A DNA stretch of 64,000 nucleotides from Rhodeus uyekii (Eukaryota; Chordata; Actinopteri; Cypriniformes; Acheilognathidae), in the NCBI GenBank assembly GCA_037043235.1, contig JAWRVZ010000134.1, forward strand, positions 260,501-324,500, given 5' to 3'. Positions 21,649-32,085 of this stretch are shown here, in pieces. Position 1 is the first letter of the stretch. Each line of letters starts with the position of its first letter. The position numbers were made by a program, and so were the translations under genes. The notes under the pieces are model-generated. The model did no database searches. It had not been told where the DNA came from and worked only from the letters and a program-made list of their open reading frames with translations.

Positions 21649-21653
21649 GCTCT

Positions 21654-21960
21654 ATATTTATTCAATCCTAGAGTATATGTAAATTACGACATATGCTCTC
21701 AATGACAAATGCAGAAAAGTTAGTTCATGCATTCATGAGCTCGAGACTAGATTATTGTATTTTGCTCCTCTGGGTGGTTGCTCTGCACGGTTAATAAACT
21801 CCAACTGGTCCACCATGCTCAAGCTCGAACTTACTATAGAGTTCTTACTGGTGGTAGGCCCTTTTCCTGTTTAGAACCTAAACTGTGGAACAATCTTCCT
21901 AGCATTGTTTGGGAAGCAAACACACTCTGACAGTTTAAATCTTGACCAGGCATACATATA
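21654..21960 (+). pseudogene. LINE RT C-terminal part
   Basis: Resumes with LYLFNP-like codons, then KLVHAFMSSRLDYCI (about 21716-21760), LQLVHHAQARTYYRVLTG-like sequence and EPKLWNNLPSIVWEANTL (about 21880-21930). This is the conserved C-terminal region of Rex1/CR1-type RTs. Stops and shifts occur throughout. Confidence 0.75.
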
Positions 21961-22200
21961 ACACATAATACATTTTGTTTTATTCAGACCATGGAAAATG
22001 ACTGTTAGACTACATAATTTAAGTCAGCCAGAACCTGGAACACTACCCACAACACCTGATGTACTCATTACATCATAATAAGAATGGCATCTACGCTGGT
22101 ATTAGTCTCTGTTTATCCCGAGGTTACCGTGGTCAGCCGGGTCCGAGGCCGTATCCAGAATGACCTGCACCTGGGTACGACCACAACGCAGCCCTGAAGC

Positions 22201-22350
22201 TTTCCTGTAGCTCAACCAGCAGAGCATTGGTGTTTAAGACGCCAAGGTCATGGGTTTGAGCCCAGGGAAAGCAAGAACTGATTCAATGTGTTCCTTGAAT
22301 GCAATGTAAGTCACTTTGGATAAAAGCGTCTGCCAAATGCGTAAAAGTAA
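22201..22350 (+). mobile_element. tRNA-derived SINE inside the LINE 3'UTR
   Basis: Full-length copy: TTTCCTGTAGCTCAACCAGC head, GGTTTGAGCCC (B box), GCAAGAACTGATTCAATG body, and the tail CTTTGGATAAAAGCGTCTGC. LINE sequence GCAGCCCTGAAG on the left continues as GTGTCTGCAGAGATTG on the right, which shows clean insertion. Confidence 0.9.
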
Positions 22351-22514
22351 GTGTCTGCAGAGATTGTGACTCTTCTAGATCCTCCTCTGTGAAGGCCTCA
22401 TGAATCCAATCTCCAACCAGATTGAAGTGGATTAAATATTTTGAGTGTCCTGATATCAATCTGACTCAAACAATCTCTATTGTAAAAAGCATTATATAAA
22501 TAAAGGTGACTTGA

Positions 22515-23690
22515 CCCAGCAGACATCAGCATCACAATCAATTTGTTACATGAAGGTGAAGTCTGTGTGAGGAAATGGGGTCTCCATCATTTGTCATGTG
22601 TGAAAGAGTGAATGCGTGCTTTGCTTGGCTCCTATCTCTCCCAAATGGATTACCTTCATCAGCGTATGTCTGGAGAAGTGAGGGAAATGTATTGAACATG
22701 TGACATTAAGCAGCCGACAGAGATTACATCATCACCATGCAGGAAATTGATGCGACTCCTATCTTTCGCTGATCTACTTAACTGTTATGCAGTTTGAGAC
22801 TCAGAGACAGATTATGAGAATTGCACAATTTTCATGTGATTTTTACAAATAAGACACACTCCTAGATAAACATATTTTTTGAACAAAGTTGAGGTTGTTC
22901 CAGGATCGTGTGTTAGATGGTGCTATCATATTCACTGTTCCTCGATTTCACCTCCTATAAATATATGTTTGTATTTATATGCCAGGCAAAAAAAGAGTTT
23001 TTGCAAGTAATTAAGCTTAAGCCACATTGGTTTAAGCTTAATTACTTGCAACATTGTACATTAAACAAGCATCAGTGTTCATGGTGAATAAAGCACTCTC
23101 TCTGCCTTCCCAGTATACTTAATTAATCCAATTGAGCTGCTTAGTGTCTCATCAATAGGCATTGTTTAAAGATGGCTAGGTTATCTACGCAAATCCCATC
23201 CGCTGAAGCCCACTTCATTACCCGATAATACTGACGAAAGAGAAGGATACTGCGCTCATATAGATTAACAGAGAAGAGATTTCTCAAATAAGCTTGCAGC
23301 TCAAATCTCTCCAATCAGATAGGAGTGCCAGTTCATAGCTGCCTTTATTGGATTTGAATATATTTGATTGGGTGGCTTATAGTTTTTAACATGCTGGAAA
23401 CCGACGGTCATGCTTTCTATGATTTCTGTGTGTACTGAGCTGGTGTTTGTATATTTAGTGTGTTAATCTTTCTCTGATCTGGGTGAAACTGACCTTCATG
23501 CTAACAGAGAAACAAGAGGTTTAAAAGAAAGAGAGAAATAGTGATTGGAGCATTTCTGGGGTCCAGAAACATTGCATGTGTGTGGGTGAGTCCCTTGTTT
23601 AGTGAAATGTGCAAAAGTATTGTCTGTACATAAATTGTGTCATCAGTATTTGTAGATTTTTTAGTTTTTTTTAGTTTTTCCATTGTAGAC
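22515..23690. other. Unique noncoding interval
   Basis: No element ends or exon recognised. It includes the perfect hairpin described separately at 23001-23051. Confidence 0.45.
23001..23051. repeat. Perfect 20 bp inverted repeat (hairpin), 11 nt spacer
   Basis: TTGCAAGTAATTAAGCTTAA (23001-23020) is followed by GCCACATTGGT and then by its exact reverse complement (23032-23051). Two G-C pairs and a G-T pair can extend the stem to 23, with the loop ACATT. The surroundings are unique. Confidence 0.9.
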
Positions 23691-24185
23691 TGGAAAACGT
23701 CTCAGGTTACGTATGTAACCCTAGTTCCCTGTAGAGCAGGAGTGGCCAACCCGCGGCTCTTTTACTGCTCTTTTGCGGCTCTTCAGTCTCCGCATCAGGG
23801 GTCCCCAAACTACGGCCCGCTGAGACCTTTTTGTCTATGGAAAAAAATACATAAATTTACGTGTATCCTGCCAAGATCAGCCGCTTACGTGGACGTTATG
23901 TTTTTACCGAATTCAAATAGAAGCACGTTCCCTTTCGAGAGTGTGAACGAGATGTTGCAATGAAATGCATTTGGGAACTCCTCCCCTTCACGTCATTTCT
24001 GAAACCTTATAGGATAACGCCAGTTGACATCTGGCCAATCGTAACGCGATGCGGATCTGGCAGACAGAATATTGCGTCAGAATAATTGACGTTCAATTCT
24101 ATTGCGTCAGAATATTTCCTTCACACTTCTCTAAACGGAATATGGAAAAATAACAGGTTACGATAGTAACCGGAGACGTTTTCCA
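23691..24185. repeat. Repeat with TGGAAAACGTCTC / GGTTACGTATGTAACC ends
   Basis: Left end TGGAAAACGTCTCAGGTTAC then GTATGTAACC. The reverse complement of the right end reads TGGAAAACGTCTCCGGTTAC then TATCGTAACC. These are about 30 bp inverted ends of a repeat that often carries ACGTATGTAACCCTAGTTCCCT in cypriniforms. The interior (CACGTTCCCTTTCGAGAG..., GGGAACTCCTCC) fits. hAT end sequences sit at 23737-23900. Confidence 0.6.
23737..23900. mobile_element. Two hAT left-end fragments in series
   Basis: CAGGAGTGGCCAACCCGCGGCT (hAT terminus) begins at 23737, and a second different hAT terminus, CAGGGGTCCCCAAACTACGG, begins at 23797. Both are only ends; the right halves are not adjacent. Confidence 0.6.
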
Positions 24186-24244
24186 ACCGATCACTACATT
24201 ACAAAACCTTATTCGCTGCTCCGTGACTTCCGGTCACCGTCAAT

Positions 24245-24425
24245 GAGAGGATATATCATTTTTTCCCGCATATATAATCCGCACAGGCATGTGCATGCCT
24301 TTTGCACCCTCATATAGGTCGCGGGTATGCTATGTAAAATGTATAAAAATTGTATGTGTAAACAAATAAAATTTGTGATATAGCCCGCAGGACTGGTGGG
24401 TTTTTTCCCCCGTTTTTGCCTAAGG
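24245..24425. mobile_element. Relic of the CCGTATTTTCCCGC element family
   Basis: TTTTTTCCCGCATATATAAT, then CCGCAC...CACCCTCATATAGGTCGCGGG, matches the terminal and subterminal units of the 590 bp element at 8727-9316, but it is truncated. Confidence 0.5.
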
Positions 24426-24429
24426 AAGA

Positions 24430-24777
24430 TATTCCTAATGTCAAAACTTTTGCATCAATGTACCTTTGTACATGTGTGAACAAACATTTTCAAGAATAAA
24501 ATACGTGAAGAACAATTTGAGAACAAACTTGTCAAACTTGATAATCTCAGGTCACTGTTGATGTTAGGGAAATCAAATCTAATGCAAGAAATGTCTGCTA
24601 TTTTGGCATCCAGGAAACAATTTCAACATTCCCAATAATACAGGTGTCCCTGTGTAGTGTGTCATTGTGTTATTAAATAATAACTGAATAAAATAATATT
24701 AAATAATTAAAGACAACATCCATGTTTTGATTCTTTTTTATTGTGGCTCATCATGCTGAACAGGTTGGCCACCCCTG
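24430..24777 (+). mobile_element. hAT 3' half with transposase C-terminal relic
   Basis: TCAATGTACCTTTGTACATG and following bases read like (F)ASMYLCTC, then after a shift FSRIKYVKNNLRTNLSNL, the C-terminal dimerisation region of a BED-type hAT transposase. The right end GGTTGGCCACCCCTG (24763-24777) is the complement of CAGGAGTGGCCAACC at 23737, so both ends may once have belonged to one element. The 8 bp flanks do not match. Confidence 0.55.
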
Positions 24778-24782
24778 ATCTA

Positions 24783-25415
24783 GTAAGAACTTGAGAATTT
24801 TGTCCTTCTGCTTGTCAACTTGCCTTTTGAGTATTGACCACAGGTTCTCTATAGGACCGGTAAACGCGTGATAATTTTGCCGCGGACCGGTGGCCGCTCG
24901 AGATTGTTGACGGGGTGTGGGGGGGGGGGGGGGGTGCGAGCGAGATGGATGATGAGTCCGAGATTAAACACACCTCCTCACCGCAAAAGCAGCCGCTTGT
25001 AGCCGCACACGGACCGGTCCGCGAATTCGATCCGCGGCCCGGTACCATTTCATTCACGGAACCGGTACCGGGCCGCGGACCGGGGGTTGGGGACCACTGC
25101 TCTATAGGAATAAGATACGTGGAGTTGCCTGGCCACAGATCTAAAATTTCCATGTAAGGATCTCAGAGCCACTTCATTATCACTTGTGCAATGGTGCTCC
25201 ATCATTTTGGAAAACACAGGTCATCACCAAATTACTCCTGTAGAAATTGTTCTTGCATGAGATTTTAATATTCTTTATTCATGGCAGTGTTTTGGGGCAG
25301 AACTGTGAGAGAGCCCACTTGGATGAACAGCAAACCCACTTGGATGGTCTCAGGATGGTCTCACTGTTGGCATGACACAGAACTCGTGGTAGCATTCACC
25401 TTTTTGGTTTCACTT
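24783..25415 (-). mobile_element. Tc1-like transposon relic, minus strand
   Basis: On the minus strand a frame reads QNDGAPLH-like, then MKWL..DPYMEILDLWPGNSTY, PIE and, across the nested hAT, NLWSILKRQVDKQKDK. The conserved NDGAPxH and PGNSPDLNPIENLW blocks contain the second and third acidic residues of a Tc1 DDE transposase. Many stops; no TIRs seen. The ORF at 24815-25153 is a chimera of this and the nested hAT. Confidence 0.7.
24855..25099. mobile_element. hAT fragment flanked by perfect 8 bp CTCTATAG
   Basis: The right end GGTTGGGGACCACTG is the complement of the common hAT terminus CAGTGGTCCCCAACC. CTCTATAG occurs exactly at 24847-24854 and 25100-25107. The expected left CAGTGG terminus is absent: the duplication abuts GACCGGTAAACG. 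A run of 16 G lies at 24919-24934. Confidence 0.7.
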
Positions 25416-25652
25416 TATATTGCACCTACACTCTCACTAGAGTGTTAGTTGAGTATTAATTGACTGGTAGGGTTAGAACAAGTTGACATTTATTTGGAAG
25501 GTTACTTATAGTTAGTAGAATCTATGTTGGGGGACCAACACAATAAAGTGTTAGCAGATATTAAGCAGACAGTCTACTAATACTCTAATGAAAGTTAGTT
25601 GACACATTGGTGCAACATTACACATTATTGGTCCATCAAAACAAAGTGTTAC
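25404..25652. repeat. Fold-back MITE-like repeat
   Basis: Left TTGGTTTCACTTTATATTGC; right TGGTCCATCAAAACAAAGTG then TTACCACC, the complement of the widespread GGTAACACTTTATTTTGATGGTCC end. The interior has inverted CACTAGAGTGTTAGTTGAGT and TACTAATACTCTAATGAAAG blocks. Confidence 0.55.
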
Positions 25653-25714
25653 CACCTTTTCTTCTACAGATATTGACAGCACAACAGCTAAAACAGCAAG
25701 TTTAGGTCACTGAC

Positions 25715-26241
25715 TGTTATGATTATGAGCTCTGCACTCCCCTCCATGGCCACCAGAGGGAGCTCACACATATACTGACACTACACTACACACTACATTT
25801 CCCATCATGCAGTACACTGGACTGATCGCACACTCCAGCTGGACTCTATCATGACTGTTTGTCACACCAGCTGTCATCAATCACATGAACTATAAAAGCC
25901 TGTTCACACACGGCAAAGTCTTAATTAGCCCTGGTTAGCAGTCTGAGCGTTATTTAGCCTGTCTTGTTTGCTTGTTACTGTTTCTGCCTGTTACCCGTTA
26001 TCTGATTCTGTTCTGTTCTGCCTGCCCACGACCTGTGCCTGGATTAATGTTTGTGATTGATATCTGCCTTTCTTGACTACTCGCCTGGATTACCGTACCT
26101 GAATCTGTCTGCCTGCCTTTCTGACCCCTGCCTGGATTACCGTTTATGTATGATCTTTGTTTGCCCTGACCTTCTGCCCGTACGACCACTCTTGATAAAG
26201 ACAAAGTAATTGGATCCATGCCTGTGAGTCCCCCTGTTACA
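25715..26241 (+). mobile_element. Solo LTR (527 bp) with CTGAC TSD
   Basis: Begins TGTTATGATTATGAGC and ends CCCTGTTACA. Flanked by identical CTGAC (25710-25714 and 26242-26246). A TATA box in ACTATAAAAGCC (about 25889) and pyrimidine-rich CTGCCTG repeats downstream are typical of fish Gypsy-type LTRs. No internal region remains. Confidence 0.85.
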
Positions 26242-26246
26242 CTGAC

Positions 26247-27241
26247 AATACTTTTGGCAGCATTATGCCTTATTATTATACAGCATTATGATGCAAATAT
26301 TTGTTTTAGGTTTGTAAGGTGTGTATATTACAAAATTATCTTCTAAATCTGGATTTTTATTTTTATTTTCTTGTACAAACATTTAACAATCTTAAAAAAA
26401 CATTTAGCTCAAAGATATTAAAATTACAGGAATTTTCTGTATTTTTCAGTTATTTTACATGTATTTTGAATTACGCATTGAATCGTATTGTTTTAGGGTT
26501 AAATTATCCTTCTATCTATCTGTCTATCTTTCTGTCTATCTATCTGCCTATTGTATTTATTTGTATTATATTGTCGCATTAGAGTTTTTAAAAGTGGCGA
26601 TGAGTAGCTCTTTTTATGTGGTGCTGCTGGACTGACAGTGAAAGACCCACAGCAGTGCCAGAGCTGAGACTGGCATCACCACAGCAGGGGGAGGTCTGGA
26701 GCCCTGCTCCATCTGCTGCTGCCCAGGCGGTGTGCCCAGAATAGTGCCCTTCATGTACACACTCATATCCAGAGTATCTCCCATGTTATGAGCCCATTTT
26801 TCAGTTCTTTTTCTTCCTTCTCTTCCTAAAATGGCGTCTTTCTCCCTCTCTGAGTTTAGCGTGTAGTCTCATTTCTGTTCTAATTAATATCTGTTAACTC
26901 TTAATTTAGATGGGAAATTATAAAACAGATTGTTCCCACTCTTAAAATTTGATGGGATGATATATGATTTGAAGCCATTGTAAAATAGGTGATACACACA
27001 TACTGACTATTACAGAGGAACAACCTGAGATACTGATGTTTGACACAAAAAATGGCTTCCATGGTTATATAATAATAATAATAAGCAAAATCATAATAAT
27101 GATAATTATGACATAGTGATGCTGTCAGTTCTGTTGCTGCTGGTTACATTAAAAAAAGCAAACATTGCATAAAGAGAATATGTATTTTATATCTTTCATT
27201 AGAACAAATGTTGTTCATCCACATCAATCAGACAAACAAAA
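26247..27241. other. Unique interval with (TCTA)n and an open minus-strand block
   Basis: AT-rich left part with an imperfect TCTA/TCTG tetranucleotide repeat at 26510-26548, then a GC-richer block (26614-26790) described next, then AT-rich unique sequence. Confidence 0.45.
26614..26784 (-). CDS. Small hypothetical ORF (56 codons) in a GC-rich block
   Basis: ATG at 26784, stop TAA at 26614-26616. It reads MGDTLDMSVYMKGTILG, a Gln/Pro-rich middle, then VMPVSALALLWVFHC near the end, a short hydrophobic stretch. It is not recognised. The frame coincides with a GC-rich, transposon-free block that stands out from AT-rich flanks, which is why it is listed. It may be a non-coding conserved element or an exon whose splice sites I cannot confirm. 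Confidence 0.2.
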   Translation of the reverse strand: MGDTLDMSVYMKGTILGTPPGQQQMEQGSRPPPAVVMPVSALALLWVFHCQSSSTT

Positions 27242-27243
27242 TA

Positions 27244-27950
27244 CAGTAATAGCTTGAGATAAGAGTATAATCCGTTCCAGGACCAAGCTCGTGATCCGTT
27301 CCGGCCCTCTACAAAACTTCCTTATTAGTGCTAATAACAATAGAAAAAACATGTTTTTAATTGCTATACAGACATACACAAAAAATGTTTAGTATGTAAG
27401 GATTCCTGTGATATAAATTAAAATGTGAATTTAATTATGAGTTCTTACCTTCGAGACAGACGATACAGTAGCGGCTTGTGTGGAGGAGGAGGAGGGATTA
27501 CATAGATTATATCAATTACGTAGATAACGCAAACACAATACGGAAGTGTAGTGTTTCTTCCCATGTTGTTTATTGGATAGAGTCCACGCACAATAATGAA
27601 TGCCTCTGAACCTCATATTTATTATTATTAAACATATGTGAATCACTCACCGCCCCTGGTAACCCCCGCTTTAAAACCAAGGTGGCCCTAATCTAGTGGC
27701 GGTCATGTGCAACTACCCCATAAATGTCTATAAAATACACCACAGGAAAACTCGCAGGAGATGCTAATGGATGTCGACAAACACGTGAAGTGAACGAGTG
27801 AGGAAGTGGGCTGCTCCTAGACCTTGACCACCTAGTGCCCGCATCTCATATCTCAAATCCTCGTATTTCAAAGCAAAAAATTAGCTCGAAGGCTTGCTCG
27901 TATCTTGGAATACTCGTATGTTGGGATGGTCGTATCTCAAGGCATTACTG
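27244..27950. mobile_element. 707 bp Tigger-like MITE, TIR CAGTAATRSCTTGAGATAMGA
   Basis: Left CAGTAATAGCTTGAGATAAG after TA (27242-27243); right TCGTATCTCAAGGCATTACTG before TA (27951-27952). The subterminal ATCCGTTCC and repeated CTCGTAT/ATACGAG units fit the Tigger pattern. No transposase is left. Confidence 0.85.
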
Positions 27951-27952
27951 TA

Positions 27953-29412
27953 TATTACTTTATATGGGATTTAACAATTTTTTTGTGTTTCCATTTTTTT
28001 CTATAAAGTAGTATTTATTGAAGATAAAATGATAAAATTAACCTATCTCTTCCACTAGTTTTTGACCCTGTAAATGTGTGTGTACTGTGACGCACAAAGA
28101 GACAGTACTGTACTGGACTAGACTGAGGTCAGGACCTATAAGGTTAGTCTTAACACACAGTTTCAAGACTCTAAGGTGATGTGACTGTGGTGTATTTGAG
28201 ATCAGCAGTGATGTTCTTTTCTTTTATGTTGGAGTATAAAACACACACGTGGATAAGCGGATCTGACCGCATGAGAACAGAGTGTGTTTGACAGCTCATT
28301 ACTCGCCTGAAAGCCACATAGATCATGGTGTGTTTACCCGTCTCATTGCTTTGTCACTGCGTGCAGATCGGCCAGTGAGAGGAGGGAGAGAGAGAGAGTA
28401 TGAGCCTGGGGCAGATCTGTCAGGCAGCATGATGTATGTGTGTGTGTGTGTGTGTTATGGATGAATATTAATGCTACATTAAAGTCTACTGAAGTGTGTT
28501 TCTATGTAAGGTGCACAGGGATTTAATAATTAAAGTGTGAAGTGAATAAGGCAAAGAGCTTAAAACATTTTGTGAGAGATACCAAAGATTAATGGAAATG
28601 AAGAGAATGCGAGAGAATGCAATAGCTTTGGCTTATTTTTCTTCCCATCTCATTTTTTTCACCACTGTGTCCCTTTAGGTGCTCCGTAGGAAGAAGTAAT
28701 GAAGAGGTGCAACACACACAAAAAAGAGTCAGACCTAAAACTCTGAGGACTGGTTTTGCATTTTTTTAATATTAAGCATTTTTTAAATATTAATTCATTA
28801 CTTTAGTTAACAATAAAAAATGAAGACTAGTAAGTACCTCTACATTATTTATTAATCTATAGTTCGTGTTCATTTCAAAATGTAAACTGTGAACTACTGT
28901 AGCATGAATAAAATGAATAATTTAATTTTTATATAATAACTTTTAAAAAAAGCTTTAAAAAATAAATGCTGTAAAAAATGTTTATATTCTTCATTGTAAG
29001 TTTAATTAACTAATGTAAATGAGACTTAAAAAAATTTTTTATGTGCATATGGTTACTGTGAGATGGTGCGTTGGATCTGGGGCTCTCAATGCTGTAGTGT
29101 GTGTAGAGATGGTGAACACACAGATCAAAACTGGCAGGAGTGATCATAGGACACCAGAGACTAAGATTCAGTTTTAGTAAACAGATAGGACATGGCAACA
29201 AAACAAAAAATAATTTCAAATTAAAAACCGTACATCTCAGTAGTATTACCATAACTCATGTCATGTCTCTTAAATATTACACATTACCTGTAAAGGTTAT
29301 TGAACTCATGATTGCCTAAGAACGTTAACCTGTTATTTTTGCATGATGTCTATATGAGTATACTAGGAAGTGATGTAACCAGAGATTCTCTTAAGACACT
29401 GAAGGCAAAAAC
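27953..29412. other. Unique interval with (TG)n at 28437-28455
   Basis: No exon or transposon termini seen. AT-rich, especially at 28740-29010. Confidence 0.45.
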
Positions 29413-29522
29413 ATAGTTCCCTTTCAACTCACGCTGCGTCAAAACGCAATGGGAACGCTTTGCTTCAATGCATCGTGAAGCACAGTGAAATTGAATCGAA
29501 GTGTAAACGCTGTGAAATGGTC
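29413..29522. repeat. Short fragment of the GTTCCCT...CTGCGTC repeat
   Basis: AGTTCCCTTTCAACTCACGC, then TGCGTCAAAACGCAATGGGAACGC, resembles the interior of the repeat at 23691-24185. A (TG)n tract follows at 29542-29567. Confidence 0.4.
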
Positions 29523-29982
29523 GAGTGTGCATGTTTCTGGCAGTGTGTGTGTGTGTGTGTGTGTGTTTAAAAGATCCCCAGTTAGTTTAAAAAGAACAGG
29601 GCATCCCACACCATACTAGAAAAGAAAATACTATGGCGAGCAAACAGGAGTTTAGATTGTGTACAATAATGCACGGTCAGCGTTTGAGGCTGTATTTACT
29701 ACTAGTAGTTAGTAGTAAACTGCGTACCCTCCACCTGACGGTATTTGAAAACGATCCCATTCAGGCTTGCAGTCCTCAGGGTTCAGGTCCTGCTGTTGCC
29801 GAGGCACAGCACCAATTTTTTTCCTGGAGTTCGCAAATAGACCTGTCAGAGAGGTTAGAGATGCCCTCACCTGGCAGGTCCAATATCCTCTCCCATGATC
29901 TTTAAGCACGCGCGTGCAGCAGCTGTTAACGTTGAGGCTGGAGATGAAGATTCTCCACTTCAATCTCCAGCTTATGCACCGA
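29523..29982. other. Unique interval with (TG)n
   Basis: Contains the 29542-29567 (TG)n tract. Two overlapping ORFs of about 85-90 codons on opposite strands (29633-29963) have no family motif. Confidence 0.4.
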
Positions 29983-30216
29983 ACTCAGTGCATGCGCAGT
30001 GAACTAGGTACGGTCTTAGTCACGAGTTAACCATGTGAAGTGGCAAATATGTCCCTCGTTTTTGTTCGAGATACTAGCATTCGGCAACATAACAGAATCG
30101 ACATAACCCACAAGAAAATACTGAGACAATTAGGGAGTTTGGCGGTTCCACTTCAAAAATGTTGACATAATAGTATTGGTGAGTTAACCGTGACTCGAGA
30201 TAAGTGAACTCCACTG
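29983..30216 (-). mobile_element. Tigger-like fragment, inverted copy of 2953-3172
   Basis: Ends GAGATAAGTGAACTCCACTG directly before TA (30217-30218). It shares with the first copy GGTTCCACTTCAAAAATGTT, GGGAGTTTGGCGG, CACGAGTTAACCATGTGAAG and CAGTGCATGCGCAGTGAACT in reverse order. Non-coding. Confidence 0.65.
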
Positions 30217-30218
30217 TA

Positions 30219-30935
30219 GTTATATTTTCCACCTTATTTACCTGGGGTGTAGCAGTAAACATCTAAGAAATGCAAATAGGATTCTGCTGGGGGAGCTGTA
30301 GGATTCTAAAAAAAACATTTGTTTGTTCTAAAATAAATTTGTAGGTTTATTCACCATGCTGATGCATCTCCTTCATAAAACTACATCAGAGCAACTCCAC
30401 CCACAGTGACTATATCAATATTCGTAACTTGTAACCAAAAGCTTATACTACTAAAATTTTGGACCAATAAGCTCTACCTTCATTATACAGAACACAGAGT
30501 AAATCTCTCTGGAGATGGTAGACAGAAAGGAGGCAGTCCCCCAGACGCCCCGGTTTTTCAGACTCAACTGAGGCAAACAGGGTCAAACCCAGGGAGCAAA
30601 AGCCATAAATTACTGTAAAGCAATCAACCCAGAGCTCTAAAAGCCACAGCCTTAAAGAAAATAGAAAATCTTGTGATGAGCAATGCAGCACCATCTGCTT
30701 GCCCCGAGGTCAGATGTGGGCACATTCCGGGCTCTCTTTGTGTGTGAACATTCCTCAGCATAAATGAGTCACAATGGCTGTTTGTTTCACAGATCAGTGA
30801 AAATCACTGCAATCAACAGGTTCAAATACATGTAATACTTTAGTTTTCCATAGAATAGGCTAAAGCTGGGTGATAGAGCTAAAGAAATGTCAATATATCT
30901 AAGCCTGTGAAGATATTGTATGAAGTATCGTTTGC
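30219..30935. other. Unique noncoding interval
   Basis: No transposon ends or exon recognised. Confidence 0.4.
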
Positions 30936-31130
30936 ACTTTATTTTACATTACTTGCACTTATGTATACTTGTATAAGAAAGTACTGTGTAATATAAGGTA
31001 ACTACATTGTTTAAGATTATGTTTAGGGGTAGGTTCAGTGTTAGTATTTAGTTATTACCCATTTGTTGTAATTACTATAATAAGTACATAGTATGTAAAT
31101 AGGGAACAAGACTATAAAAAGTGCTACTGA
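30936..31130. repeat. Fold-back MITE-like repeat
   Basis: CACTTTATTTTACATTACTTGC at the left, and ACATAGTATGTAAATAGGGA then ACAAGACTATAAAAAGTGCTA at the right, with GTTTAGGGGTAGGTTCAGTG in the middle, match the pattern of a common teleost fold-back repeat. Confidence 0.5.
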
Positions 31131-32085
31131 ATTTTCAATTACTTGTTTTCATAGTGTAATTGCACACATAAGTACTGAGTAATATTAAAGGTAATATAAA
31201 AGCTTTTTTGTTCAAACTGCAAAAATAATTCAGATATCATAATCATGACATCAAAACCGTAAGCTTGATAACTGATGACCACTCTCATTTACAAACTGTC
31301 CAGGATTTCAGGATTCAGGAAAAAAAAAAAAAGAGTTGATATTGTAAAGGCGGAAAAAATGTTTGCAATGTTTTCAGCATCCATTTTAACTGAAGTTTAC
31401 ATGTTTTGCATACTACCCTGCTTACTTCTCTTACATTTTAACGTGATTTTTAGTACTGATAACAGCTTGGTGGCATGACCTGGGCAGAGTTTTACGCCCA
31501 GTGCTCCAGTTTCATAATTAGCACTCTGCTGCCTCTGATGGGTAATGACACATTTGCAAATTAATTCTTTGAGCTTGACCACAATTAGTATATGGAGATT
31601 GGGCTCCTGCGGCTGACCCCCAAGCAAAACTGCTGAGATGAAAGCCAGTGGGTGGGGCTGAGATTAAAGGTCAACTTGAGTTTATGTCTGAGCATAGATC
31701 TCTTAACCACATGCTTTGTGTCTATTTATTTCAGTGGTCTGGTGTCCTTGTGCTTTTTTGTGCATGTACAAGGGTGCGTAGACAGTCCAAATTTTACGAG
31801 GCAGCTGAAGTGCTCGAATTTGTCCAATTAATTAATCTTCAGTCACAAAGATATACAGTTATCTTTTGACCACATCTGATCATTTGAGTCTATGCCCAGG
31901 CTGAAACCTGAGTGGTTGAGTCTGAGTCAAAACAGAGACCTGAAGAAGGTTTGAGAACCTTCTGTAAAGAACCTCTGTAACACACTCAATGTGTGACCAT
32001 GAAAATATGTTCCATTCTTGAGTGCTACAAGACTGGGTTATAAAGATTAACATACTGGCATATATGGCAAACCATTTCTATTACA
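31131..32085. other. Unique noncoding interval
   Basis: No feature recognised; short ORFs only. Confidence 0.4.

Larger units (their letters stand above)
19946..22514 (+). mobile_element. Rex1/CR1-like LINE, ORF1-RT-3'UTR, with nested LTR and SINE
   Basis: The longest LINE copy here. In order: an ORF1 esterase relic (19974-20365), the RT N-terminal part (20540-20846), the RT C-terminal part after the LTR (21654-21960), and the 3'UTR with its end ATAAATAAAGGTGACTTGAC (22495-22514). A solo LTR with a 5 bp TSD interrupts the RT, and a SINE interrupts the 3'UTR. Much of the RT fingers and palm is deleted between FQSGFR and YADD. It cannot mobilise itself. Confidence 0.85.

Noticed and set aside
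240..26241. Possible full-length LTR retrotransposon or provirus between LTRs
   Set aside because: The LTRs at 240-1508, 20847-21648 and 25715-26241 are of different families or have their own target duplications; no gag-pol lies between a matching pair.
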